A stretch of 64,000 nucleotides of DNA from Luteitalea sp. (GTDB taxonomy: Bacteria; Acidobacteriota; Vicinamibacteria; Vicinamibacterales; Vicinamibacteraceae): NCBI GenBank assembly GCA_009377605.1, contig WHTT01000033.1, positions 1-64,000 of the forward strand, given 5' to 3'. Positions 15,975 to 23,716 of the stretch are shown in pieces; position 1 is the first letter of the stretch; every line of letters begins with the position of its first letter. The notes below the pieces were generated by a model. It saw only the letters and a list, made by a program, of their open reading frames with translations, was not told where the DNA came from and made no database searches. Made by a program: the position numbers and the translations under genes.

Positions 15975-16032
15975 CCCTACAGGTCCCCTCACCCTGTCAC
16001 CCCGTCACCCCCTCACCCTGTCACCGTTCACC
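15975..16032. repeat. GTCACC-type repeat array
   Basis: Units of CCTCACCCTGTCACCCC repeat at about 15985-16030, the same family as near 5507. The ECF sigma gene's last codons and stop (16005) lie inside it, so its C-terminal residues NGDRVRG are repeat-derived. Confidence 0.85.
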
Positions 16033-16595
16033 CCCTGCCGTGCCTCCCGCTGGCGCATCAGGGTTTCGTACAGCAGCCGCCGCCCCCGGGCGATTCGGGA
16101 CATCACGGTGCCCACAGGCACCGCCATCACGCCGGCAATCTCAGCGTAGGTCAGCTCCTCGACGTCGCGGAGCCAGACCGCCTGCCGAAAGACGTCCGGG
16201 AGCCGATCGAGTGCCTCCTGCAGGTCCGCGTCGAGCGTCTCCCGGAGCAGCCGGTGTTCCGGATCGTTGTCGGCCATACGGGTGGCTTCTGCATGCTCGA
16301 CGACATCGCTCGCAGTCTCGACGGGGTTGCGGGCGGCGCTCCGGCGGAGGTTGCGATGTGCGTTGTGCAGGATCGTGAAGAGCCACGCCTTGAGGTTCGT
16401 GCCGGGCTCGAAGCGCGACACAGCCTGGAATGCTCTCAGATAGGTCTCTTGCACGAGGTCTTGGGCGGTCTCGCGATCGCCTGCGAGCCGCAACGCGGTG
16501 CCGTAGAGGCTGTCGAGGTGTGCGAGTGCATCGGCGCGAAACTGCTCGTCCCGTGAGACCTGCCGATCCTCGCGTCTTCCCAGCCGCAGCACCAT
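16005..16595 (-). CDS. ECF-family RNA polymerase sigma factor
   Basis: A 196-residue group 4 sigma factor. Region 2 spans about residues 18-85 (DALAHLDSLYGTALRLAGDRETAQD, then ETYLRAFQAVSRFEPGTNLKAW, then LFTILHNAHRN). Region 4 spans about residues 128-185 (LQEALDRLPDVFRQAV, then LTYAEIAGVMAVPVGTVMSR). The ATG at 16595 is one option; an in-frame GTG about 13 codons later (VSRDEQF) is also plausible. The anti-sigma gene follows on the same strand, 62 bp downstream with a repeat between. The last residues are encoded by a GTCACC repeat. The divergent 1089-residue envelope protein is a candidate target. Confidence 0.92.
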   Translation of the reverse strand: MVLRLGRREDRQVSRDEQFRADALAHLDSLYGTALRLAGDRETAQDLVQETYLRAFQAVSRFEPGTNLKAWLFTILHNAHRNLRRSAARNPVETASDVVEHAEATRMADNDPEHRLLRETLDADLQEALDRLPDVFRQAVWLRDVEELTYAEIAGVMAVPVGTVMSRIARGRRLLYETLMRQREARQGVNGDRVRG

Positions 16596-17027
16596 AAGTC
16601 GGGTCGGACCGTGCGCGGCGGCGCCGGCACGCATGATCCCGGGCGAGCCCTCAGTATATTCGGAGTAACGCCACCAGGGGGCGTCGCAAGAGGCCTTTGA
16701 GCCCCTCATCGTGCGGCCGACTGTGTCCGCAGACGCCCGGAGGGCGGAGGGCGGAGCGCCGCGCGGAATGTGGGCGACCTGGCGCCTGCAAGGGACATTT
16801 CTGTGGCCCCCCAACCACACCACCCAGCCCGCCGGGCGCTCACATCGACGGCCGCCCCTGTCGGCACATCGGCACGGCTGTTGCAGCCATCCGGCCATCA
16901 CAACCGTTGCTTCCGGGCCATCCAACCAAGTACGATGACCGTATCGTCATGCGGCACCTGCTGCGCAGGCGCCAGAGTGTTACGCGAGGTTGATGGCTCC
17001 GCGTTAGGATGCCTCCGAGGTGTCGCC
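16596..17027. other. 432-bp divergent intergenic region
   Basis: It lies between the divergent sigma factor gene and the 17028 gene. It can be read as an open frame (extension of the plus gene), but the composition and lack of motif argue for non-coding DNA. It must hold both promoters. I see no clear sigma70 or ECF consensus pair and no repeat of the families found elsewhere. Confidence 0.5.
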
Positions 17028-20000
17028 ATGCGGCAAGATCCACGGCGTCGATTGACATGGTTGGTCTCCTGTGCGGTGACCGGATGGCTCGCGGCCACCG
17101 GCGTGGCGCAGGCGCAGACGGTTTTCGCCCCCTATCAAGGCACCGGCGATCGCGTGTCCTGCGCACTGTCCGGTCCCGTGAGCGTCGGCCACGCCACGGT
17201 CCGCGGCCAAACGCCACTCGTCCCGTACTACGGAAAGAATGAGATCAAGTACGACAAGTTCAGGTGGCACACCTACACGACGGACCACTTCGAGATCTTC
17301 TACTATCCGGAGATCGAGCCTCACCTCGAGCGTGTTGCGAGCTACGCGGAAAGCGCGTACCAGCACATCAGCTCGGAGCTGAAACATGATCTCGCGATCA
17401 GGGCGCCGCTCGTCCTGTTCAAGACACACGCCGAGTTTCAACAGCAGAACATCATGCCCGGCGGCGTTCCAGAGGGTGTGGCCGCGTTTGCCGAGTCCCA
17501 GCGCAACCGCATGGTGCTGCCGCTCGACTATCCGCCCGATCAGCTCTACGGCCTCATCGTGCACGAGCTCACGCATCTCTTCGAGTACGACATCATCCCT
17601 CGCTCGCTCGTGCGTCGCGGCCACCCGCTGTGGGTAGACGAGGGGCTGTCCGATTACATGCGCGGCACCTGGGATGCGCTCGACATGATGACGGTTCGCG
17701 ATGTCGCCGTGGCGGACATCGTCCCGAAGATGACCAAGATGGAGTCCTATGGAATGTTCGGTGGGCGGACTCCTTACAATCTCGGGCACGCGGTGTTCGA
17801 GTTCATCGAATCGAAGTGGGGGAAAGAGGGCATCCGCCAGTTTCTCTTCTCGCTCCGAAAGAGCGTCATCGGCGGCGGCGAGAACGCCTTCGAAGAGGCG
17901 CTCAGTGTCTCCGACGATGAGTTCGACGATCAGTTTTCGAACTACCTGAAGGATCGCTTCAAGCCGTTTCGCGACAAGGAGCGGCCCGAAGACTACGGTC
18001 GCGACTTGTCGCCGGACCCGGAGGACACGAGGTACACCGGCGCGATTTCAATCGAGCCTGCGCCCTCGGGCGAGCTCGTGGCCGCGGCGGTCGGCAATCG
18101 GAAGGATCAAGAGCTCGACATCATCCTGCTGTCGACGAAGGATCGGCAGGTCGTGCGCAACATCACACAAGGATTCGACAAGGACAGCGGGTACGAGTAC
18201 ATCGCGCTCCCGAACGCACGCGGGAACACCGTGCCCTGGATGGCATGGAGCCCGAAAGGGGATCTCATCGCCTACTTCGCCCGCACGGAAAAGCAGCGGT
18301 CGCTCATCCTGCGCAATGTCGTGACGGGAAAGGCAGAGAAGCGCTATTACATCGACTCCGTCGACGCGCCGGAGTCCCCGGCCTTCTCACCGGACGGGAA
18401 GACGCTTGCGTTTGCGGGCCTGCGCAATGCCGTGGGAGATCTGTTTCAAATCGACCTCGCGAGCGGTAAAGTCAGCCCTCTCACGACTGACGCCTTTGCC
18501 GACTTCGCGCCGGTCTTCGCACCCGACGGCAAATCCATCGTGTATCTCTCGCGCATCAGCGGAAACGACAAGCTCTTCAGGCTGGATCTGGCATCCAAGA
18601 AGCGTACGCAGCTCACCTTCGGCACGCACGACGAGGGCGGTGCGCGCTTCATCGACGATCGCACGCTCGTCTTTCCGTCGACGGCACTGGATCCACGCAA
18701 GCCCATCGATCCAGAGCTGGCGAAGGACGGCAACATCTACAACATCTGGACGCTGGATCTCTCGACGGACACCTTGCGGCAGTACACCGACGCGCTCACG
18801 GGTAATCTCTCGCCCATCGTGTTGCCCGCGACGAAGGAGGATGAGCCGCAGCGTATTTCGTTCATCACGTACTTCAAGGGTGAGTACGGGCTTCACGAGA
18901 TTCCACTGCGCGATCCAGAGCTCGAGGTGGCGTCGAGCGACTTCGGCGCGCCGGGCCCGGTGATTGATTTCCAAGCGCCGTTGCCGCACACGCTCGTGCC
19001 CGCGAACCAGAAGCGCAAGGGGACCTTCGACCGGCTGTTTCTCGAGGGTCGACCTCCGGTGTCCGTGGGCGTCACGAGCGGAGGGGATCTCTTCGGGGGA
19101 ACGCAGGTCACGTTCGCGGACGTGCTCGGCGACCAGCAGTTCAACTTCTATGCGGCGTCGATCTCGCAGTATCGAACGCTCGCCTTGGGCTATCACAACC
19201 TTTCGCGGCGGATACAGTGGGGCGCTCAGGCGTACCAGCAAACGCTGTTCTACTATGGCCTGCAACCCGGCCTCCTGTACGACTCACGGTTCTTGCTGGA
19301 TCGCGATGCTGCGATCGCCACGCGGACGATGACCGGGGCTTCGCTCTTTGCCTGGTATCCGCTCAATCGTTACCGGCGTCTGGAGCTCTCCGGCGGTGTG
19401 TTCCGGTACAACGAAGAGTTCGATGACCCTGGCCTGCAGGACGCCTCCGACGATTTTCAGAGACAAACCTATGGGCGGACGCTCTTCCAGAGCGGGACGC
19501 TCGTCCCGCTCGGCCTCACGTTCGTCCAGGAGACCACGATCTTTCGCGAGTTCGGTCCGCTTTCGGGCTCGACCGTGCGACTGGGCTACGAGGTGTCGCC
19601 CGGGATCGGGGACACGCTGTCTCGCCAGGCCGTGGATGGCGACCTCCGCTACTACAAGCGTCTCGCCACCACCGGCGTGCTGGCGCTCCGATTCCGCGGC
19701 TTCCGGAGCTGGGGCGACGCTCCGGACTTCTTCTTCTACGGCGGTAATTCGGAGCTGCGTGGGTACGACTACCTGGAGTTCGTCGGCGACCGCGGCTTCT
19801 TCGCGAACGCGGAGCTGCGCTTCCCGCTCATCGAAGCCATGCTCACGCCGCTCGGCGTCCTCGGCGGCGTGCGTGGAGCCTTCTTTGCGGGCCTCGGTGG
19901 TGCGAGCTTCGAGGGCCGGCCCACGACGACGGACTTCGGCCAGCCGTTGAATCTGACCAATCCCGGCTCGGGGTTCCGCTTGTGGGACAACAACACGGAG

Positions 20001-20297
20001 CAGGTGCGCTCGATCGAGAATTTCGTGGCGGATGAGTTCGGCTTTCCGATCCCCGTCTATGGCCAGCCGCGCACGATTTCCGGCTTCCGGCTCGTCGATG
20101 GGCGCGCCTCATACGGAGTGGGCCTCGAGACGTTTCTCCTCGGCTTCCCTGTGCACTTCGACTGGTCTTGGCGTACCCTGTTCAATCGCGATTGGGAGGA
20201 TGCGCTGTTCCAGTTCCAAGGCGCCCTGGAGGGCAAGAGTGGCAGCGACTGGTTCCGCGAGCCTCGCTTCAGCTTCTGGATTGGCTACGACTTCTAA
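17028..20297 (+). CDS. Outer-membrane protein: zinc peptidase + beta-propeller + C-terminal barrel
   Basis: A 1089-residue exported protein with three parts. (1) A signal peptide (LTWLVSCAVTGWLAATGVAQA), then a gluzincin-like peptidase at about residues 80-330 with HELTH at 179-183 and a downstream WVDEGLSDY (Glu206), the MA-clan ligand pattern. (2) A TolB/PD40-type beta-propeller at about residues 340-640 (PAFSPDGKTLAFAG, PVFAPDGKSIVYLS). (3) A C-terminal barrel at about residues 670-1089 resembling the BamA/D15 surface-antigen barrel (GGNSELRGYDYLEF, NAELRFPLIEAML), ending in FSFWIGYDF with the terminal Phe typical of barrels. The ATG at 17028 has CGAGGTG upstream. It probably presents a peptidase and propeller at the outer membrane. 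The substrate is unknown. Confidence 0.85.
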   Translation: MRQDPRRRLTWLVSCAVTGWLAATGVAQAQTVFAPYQGTGDRVSCALSGPVSVGHATVRGQTPLVPYYGKNEIKYDKFRWHTYTTDHFEIFYYPEIEPHLERVASYAESAYQHISSELKHDLAIRAPLVLFKTHAEFQQQNIMPGGVPEGVAAFAESQRNRMVLPLDYPPDQLYGLIVHELTHLFEYDIIPRSLVRRGHPLWVDEGLSDYMRGTWDALDMMTVRDVAVADIVPKMTKMESYGMFGGRTPYNLGHAVFEFIESKWGKEGIRQFLFSLRKSVIGGGENAFEEALSVSDDEFDDQFSNYLKDRFKPFRDKERPEDYGRDLSPDPEDTRYTGAISIEPAPSGELVAAAVGNRKDQELDIILLSTKDRQVVRNITQGFDKDSGYEYIALPNARGNTVPWMAWSPKGDLIAYFARTEKQRSLILRNVVTGKAEKRYYIDSVDAPESPAFSPDGKTLAFAGLRNAVGDLFQIDLASGKVSPLTTDAFADFAPVFAPDGKSIVYLSRISGNDKLFRLDLASKKRTQLTFGTHDEGGARFIDDRTLVFPSTALDPRKPIDPELAKDGNIYNIWTLDLSTDTLRQYTDALTGNLSPIVLPATKEDEPQRISFITYFKGEYGLHEIPLRDPELEVASSDFGAPGPVIDFQAPLPHTLVPANQKRKGTFDRLFLEGRPPVSVGVTSGGDLFGGTQVTFADVLGDQQFNFYAASISQYRTLALGYHNLSRRIQWGAQAYQQTLFYYGLQPGLLYDSRFLLDRDAAIATRTMTGASLFAWYPLNRYRRLELSGGVFRYNEEFDDPGLQDASDDFQRQTYGRTLFQSGTLVPLGLTFVQETTIFREFGPLSGSTVRLGYEVSPGIGDTLSRQAVDGDLRYYKRLATTGVLALRFRGFRSWGDAPDFFFYGGNSELRGYDYLEFVGDRGFFANAELRFPLIEAMLTPLGVLGGVRGAFFAGLGGASFEGRPTTTDFGQPLNLTNPGSGFRLWDNNTEQVRSIENFVADEFGFPIPVYGQPRTISGFRLVDGRASYGVGLETFLLGFPVHFDWSWRTLFNRDWEDALFQFQGALEGKSGSDWFREPRFSFWIGYDF

Positions 20298-20450
20298 CGG
20301 CCACCTCGGCGAGGCGGCCTACCCTCGTGCGCGGTAGGGCGTATTCCCTCGGCATGGTAGGGCGCGTTCTCTCGGGCCACGGTAGGGCGCGTTCGCCGAA
20401 CGCGCCGTGCTCGCGAGCCCCGATCGCAAAGGTACCCGGTTCCTTTTCCA
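20298..20450. repeat. Composite of two repeat families
   Basis: CTCGGCGAGGCGGCCTACC and three GGTAGGGCG(C/T)(A/G)TTC units (20335-20400) lead into a GTTCGCCGAACGCGCC palindrome. A copy of CAAAGGTACCCGGTTCC (20427-20449) then ends two bases before the next ATG. The run separates the fusion protein from the thioesterase gene. Confidence 0.8.
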
Positions 20451-20452
20451 TT

Positions 20453-20977
20453 ATGACTACGCTCACGCCGAAGCGCGTCGACGAGTCCGCCACCGAGATG
20501 ATTCAGGCGGTGCTCCCCAACGACGCCAACCCCTTGGGATTCATGCTCGGCGGCGCCGTCATGCACCTCATCGACATCGCTGGCGCGATCACCTGCCTCA
20601 AACACACGCGGCAGCGCGTCGTCACAGCCGCAGTGGATGGCCTGCAGTTTCTCCATCCCATTCGCATTGGGGATCTCGTCATCCTGAAGGCGCAGGTGAC
20701 CTGCACGTTCACCACATCGCTCGAGGTGCAAGTGCAGGTCTTTTCCGAAGAGGCACTGACGGGCGTGCGCAAGCTCACGTGCCACGCGTATCTCACATTC
20801 GTGGCGGTCGACGAGCACGGGAATGCGGTCCCGGTACATCCGCTGCTCTTGGAAACCGACGAGGCCCACCGCTCGGCGGCAGAAGCCCGAGCACGGCGGG
20901 AACAGCGGCTTCGCGCGAAGCAGGCGCTGTTGGCACGTGAGACCGAGATGCTGCGCGCCGCAGACGGACGCGCCTGA
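20453..20977 (+). CDS. Acyl-CoA thioesterase (hotdog fold)
   Basis: A 174-residue acyl-CoA thioesterase of the YciA/BACH type. The hotdog helix is NPLGFMLGGAVMHLIDIAGA with the catalytic-region Asp. It is followed by VTAAVDGLQFLHPIRIGDLV and the strand pair LEVQVQVFSEEALTGVRKLT. A charged helical C-terminus follows (residues 140-174). It hydrolyses acyl-CoA thioesters. It is convergent with the ferredoxin gene, so it is not in the BOX operon, but it may release CoA from dead-end intermediates of that pathway (inference). The upstream sequence is entirely repeat, so its promoter must lie within or beyond it. Confidence 0.9.
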   Translation: MTTLTPKRVDESATEMIQAVLPNDANPLGFMLGGAVMHLIDIAGAITCLKHTRQRVVTAAVDGLQFLHPIRIGDLVILKAQVTCTFTTSLEVQVQVFSEEALTGVRKLTCHAYLTFVAVDEHGNAVPVHPLLLETDEAHRSAAEARARREQRLRAKQALLARETEMLRAADGRA

Positions 20978-20984
20978 CCTCGGG

Positions 20985-21245
20985 CTATTTCTGGAAGTAC
21001 TGGGCGTTGGTTTCGATGTACTCCTTCCACTTGTCGGGCACCTCGTCGAGCGCGAAGATCGCTTCGACGGGACACGCCGGAACACAGGCGCCACAATCGA
21101 TGCACTCGTCCGGATGGATGTAGAGCATCGGCGCGCTCTCGAAGTCCGCTTCATCCTTGCGTGGGTGAATGCAGTCCACCGGGCATACGTCGACGCACGA
21201 ATGGTCCTTCGTGCCGATGCACGGTTCCGTGATGATGTAAGCCAC
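20985..21245 (-). CDS. FdxA-type two-cluster ferredoxin
   Basis: An 86-residue ferredoxin with two Cys clusters. The first is CIGTKDHSCVDVCPVDCI and the second is CIDCGACVPACPVEAI, the latter a complete [4Fe-4S] C-x2-C-x2-C-x3-C-P motif. The first has the extended spacing seen in FdxA-type 7Fe/8Fe ferredoxins. The GTG start at 21245 has GGAGGA five bases upstream. It lies downstream of the IclR gene on the same strand as boxB/boxC. BoxB needs electrons that BoxA normally supplies; this ferredoxin might be part of a substitute chain, but that is inference. Confidence 0.93.
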   Translation of the reverse strand: MAYIITEPCIGTKDHSCVDVCPVDCIHPRKDEADFESAPMLYIHPDECIDCGACVPACPVEAIFALDEVPDKWKEYIETNAQYFQK

Positions 21246-21288
21246 GCTTCCTCCTCTCAGGAACGACGGAGACGGGCTTCGTCTCTCG

Positions 21289-22059
21289 TCACTCGTCCGC
21301 AATGCGGCTTGCCAAATGTCCCAGCCGCCACGAGATTGCCCGCGCCAGCTCCCACGCCGCCGGGACATGGTGCTCGTGCAGCAGATGCTCATCTTCACGG
21401 TGGGCAAACAGGCCCACACGCGCGACCTCACGGCCGCTGTAGTCGTAGACCGGCGCGCAGGTGCAATTGAGCGAGTGCACCCGGGAGACCAGCTCCCCCG
21501 AGCCGAGCCGGCGCGCGATCTCTGCACTTCGGCGCGCATCCGCGCTCCGATCCAGCTTGACGCAGACGAGCCGGCGCGCGCTCTGTTGATCGGGCGTGAA
21601 GTATATCGAGCAGTGCCCAGGCATTGCCTTTCCGTACGCCGTGTACATCGAGACCTCGTCTGCGCCGCCGCTCCACACATACGTGACCTCACCGTCCGGC
21701 GGCACGGCAATGAACGTGCGTGCCTGTGTGCGCAGCACGTACTCACGCATCACGGGATATGCGTGGAGCCGAATCTCTGAACGGCCGAGTGCACGAAAGC
21801 TGAGGTCGAGCCAGCGCAACGTCAGAAGGTAGCGACCGGTCTCTTCGTCCTGGCGCACAAAGCCGCGGCGCCTCAGCACGCGCAACAGCCGATGCGTCGT
21901 CGCCGGCGGCAGTCGAACCTGGCGCGCCAGTTCGGACAAGGTGGCGCCCCTGGGTACGGCGCTCAACGCCTCGCACAGATCCAGCGCCTTGTCGAGCGAG
22001 GTCGGCTTCTGCCTCGGCGTCTCCAGCTCGCTCGGGGCCAACCTGGGAACACCATGCAT
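21289..22059 (-). CDS. IclR-family transcriptional regulator
   Basis: A 256-residue IclR-type regulator. The N-terminal winged helix is at about residues 20-75 (ALDLCEALSAVPRGATLSEL, LPPATTHRLLRVLRRRGFV). The C-terminal effector domain follows with ARTFIAVPPDGEVTYVWS, KAMPGHCSIYFTPDQQ and CTCAPVYDYSGREVA. An in-frame ATG at 22077 exists, but it lies inside an IclR-like operator, so ATG 22059 (MHGVPR) is preferred. It sits between boxB and the ferredoxin gene. Members of this family often bind aromatic or CoA-linked effectors, which fits control of benzoate degradation. Confidence 0.9.
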   Translation of the reverse strand: MHGVPRLAPSELETPRQKPTSLDKALDLCEALSAVPRGATLSELARQVRLPPATTHRLLRVLRRRGFVRQDEETGRYLLTLRWLDLSFRALGRSEIRLHAYPVMREYVLRTQARTFIAVPPDGEVTYVWSGGADEVSMYTAYGKAMPGHCSIYFTPDQQSARRLVCVKLDRSADARRSAEIARRLGSGELVSRVHSLNCTCAPVYDYSGREVARVGLFAHREDEHLLHEHHVPAAWELARAISWRLGHLASRIADE

Positions 22060-22068
22060 TTCACTATG

Positions 22069-22083
22069 CGGAATCATTTTCCA
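22069..22083 (-). promoter_or_regulatory. Candidate IclR operator
   Basis: CGGAATCATTTTCCA is a near-palindrome (GGAA-N5-TTCC) that matches the known IclR consensus TGGAAATNATTTCCA at 11 of 14 fixed positions. It sits just upstream of the regulator's preferred start. A TATAAA-like -10 (TATAAAGT on the minus strand, around 22100) lies close upstream, so binding would block transcription. This suggests autoregulation. Confidence 0.6.
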
Positions 22084-22129
22084 AATCCGCTCTCTACTTT
22101 ATATCGCTTGTGGGCAAGCGCAATCAAGG

Positions 22130-22258
22130 TTCTTGGTCCCTAGGTCTGGTTCCTGGTTCTTGGTCCTTGGGTCTGCCTCGCTGCCGCCTCGGGAGCGTCG
22201 ACGCTAGCCCAGGGCACAGCTCGGCGCACCAAGAACCAAGGACCAAGAACCAAGGACT
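22130..22258. repeat. GGTTCTTGGTCC inverted repeat between boxB and iclR-like gene
   Basis: Units of GGTTCTTGGTCC(T) at about 22137-22171 are mirrored by ACCAAGAACCAAGGACC units at about 22228-22252, right next to the boxB stop (22259). It forms a long stem and could act as a terminator or processing site separating boxB from the regulator. Confidence 0.8.
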
Positions 22259-23683
22259 CTAGAGCTCGGTGCGAACGTACTCGAAGTCGACCGGCCGGCG
22301 ATTGATGCCCTTCGAGGGTGGTGCGATGTAGTTGGCGAAGTTGGAGGGCTCGTAGACGGGCGCCGCCATCAAGCTCCTAATGTACGCTTTGTCTTCAGAA
22401 GACGGTAGCCACTCGGTCCGGCGAGCCTCCCACTCGTCGGATTCGATCATGCGACCTTCCGGATCGAAGTGGAAGCCGGCGTAGATGCCAATGTGGCGAT
22501 TGAACTTTCGGTCAGGTACCCGCAAGCGCTCGCCGATGCCGTGCTTTTCGAGGATGCGATTCCAACGCTCGACACCGGCACGACAGTCGCCGGTGTACCA
22601 ATCGCGTTGAATCTCGTTCATGGCGTTCCTGAGCGGCACATTGCGGGTCTCGATCGTGCCGTCGACGACCACATCGACCGCGTAGGTTCCCTCCAGGCAC
22701 TTGTGGTCGGGGTATTTCTCCTCGTACTGCCGCCCCTTGAGACCATTGGCGAAATAGATGGCAGCATTGCTCGAGATCTCGCCGCCGTGGAGATCGAGGC
22801 TCATGCTGAACCAGAAGTTCAAGAACTTCTGTAAGGTCGGCAGGTCGATGCCGCCCACGCGGCGAACATCCTCGGAGAAGCCAGCCTGGCCGCTGGTGAG
22901 AAGCTGACATGTGCGCTCGATGATGCGCGCAACGCCGCTCTCTCCGACGAACATGTGGTGCGCCTCCTCGGTCAGCATGAACCGCGTCGTGCGCGACAGC
23001 GGATCGAAGGCGCTCTCGGAGAGCGACAGCAGCTGTGACTTGCCGTCACGGTCCGTGAACATCGCAAACATGAAGAAGTCCAGCCAGGTGTCAATCGGCT
23101 CGTTGAAGGCGTCGAGGATGCGCGGTTTGTCGGCATCGCCACTCTGGCGGTCCAACATCTCCTCCGCCTCGTCTCGGCCATCACGGCCGAAATAAGAGTG
23201 GAGGATGTACACCATGGCCCACAAGTGGCGCCCTTCTTCGACGTTCACCTGAAACAAGTTGCGCAGGTCGTACATGCTGGGACAACTGTGGCCGAGCAGG
23301 CGCTGCTGCTCGACGCTGGCCGGCTCCGTGTCGCCTTGCGTGACGACGAGCCTTCGCAGCGGGCTGCGAAAGTCACCCGGGACTTCCTGCCAAACGGGGC
23401 TGCCGAGAAAATCACCGAATCCAATCGTCCGATCGCGGAGGGGCTCCGCGAGGAAGATGCCCCAGCGGTACTCCGGCAGCTTGACGTAGTCGTAGTGCAC
23501 CCAGCCTCCGGGATCGACGCTCACGGCGGTTCGAAGGTAGACATAGTGGTGGTCCTGGAAGCCTTCCGGCCCCATGTCGCGCCACCATTCGAGGTACTGC
23601 GGCTGCCAGTGCTGAAGCGCGCGTTGCAGCCGCCTGTTCTCGGAGAGGGAGACGTTGTTGGGAATGCGCTCTGCGGAGATCAT
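22259..23683 (-). CDS. boxB: Benzoyl-CoA 2,3-epoxidase, di-iron subunit BoxB
   Basis: A 474-residue class I di-iron epoxidase that converts benzoyl-CoA to 2,3-epoxybenzoyl-CoA using O2. The di-iron ligands reported for the Azoarcus enzyme appear at the same residue numbers here: Glu120 (in GDTEPAS), Glu150 and His153 (in VEEGRHLW), Asp211 (in MFTDRDG), and Glu240 and His243 (in LTEEAHH). The length equals the usual BoxB length. It follows boxC by 33 bp on the same strand, so the order is boxC-boxB. The oxidoreductase partner BoxA is not in the window. It is followed by a repeat and an IclR regulator. Confidence 0.96.
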   Translation of the reverse strand: MISAERIPNNVSLSENRRLQRALQHWQPQYLEWWRDMGPEGFQDHHYVYLRTAVSVDPGGWVHYDYVKLPEYRWGIFLAEPLRDRTIGFGDFLGSPVWQEVPGDFRSPLRRLVVTQGDTEPASVEQQRLLGHSCPSMYDLRNLFQVNVEEGRHLWAMVYILHSYFGRDGRDEAEEMLDRQSGDADKPRILDAFNEPIDTWLDFFMFAMFTDRDGKSQLLSLSESAFDPLSRTTRFMLTEEAHHMFVGESGVARIIERTCQLLTSGQAGFSEDVRRVGGIDLPTLQKFLNFWFSMSLDLHGGEISSNAAIYFANGLKGRQYEEKYPDHKCLEGTYAVDVVVDGTIETRNVPLRNAMNEIQRDWYTGDCRAGVERWNRILEKHGIGERLRVPDRKFNRHIGIYAGFHFDPEGRMIESDEWEARRTEWLPSSEDKAYIRSLMAAPVYEPSNFANYIAPPSKGINRRPVDFEYVRTEL

Positions 23684-23716
23684 GTGGCACCTCGATCGAT
23701 GAAGCCACCACGGAGG

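Noticed and set aside
16770-17027. N-terminal extension of the 1089-residue protein
   Set aside because: The extra 86 residues lack any motif and would bury the clear signal peptide that begins at 17028.
18387-19265. Long minus-strand open frame inside the 1089-residue gene
   Set aside because: High-GC antisense shadow with no motif, fully inside a well-supported gene.
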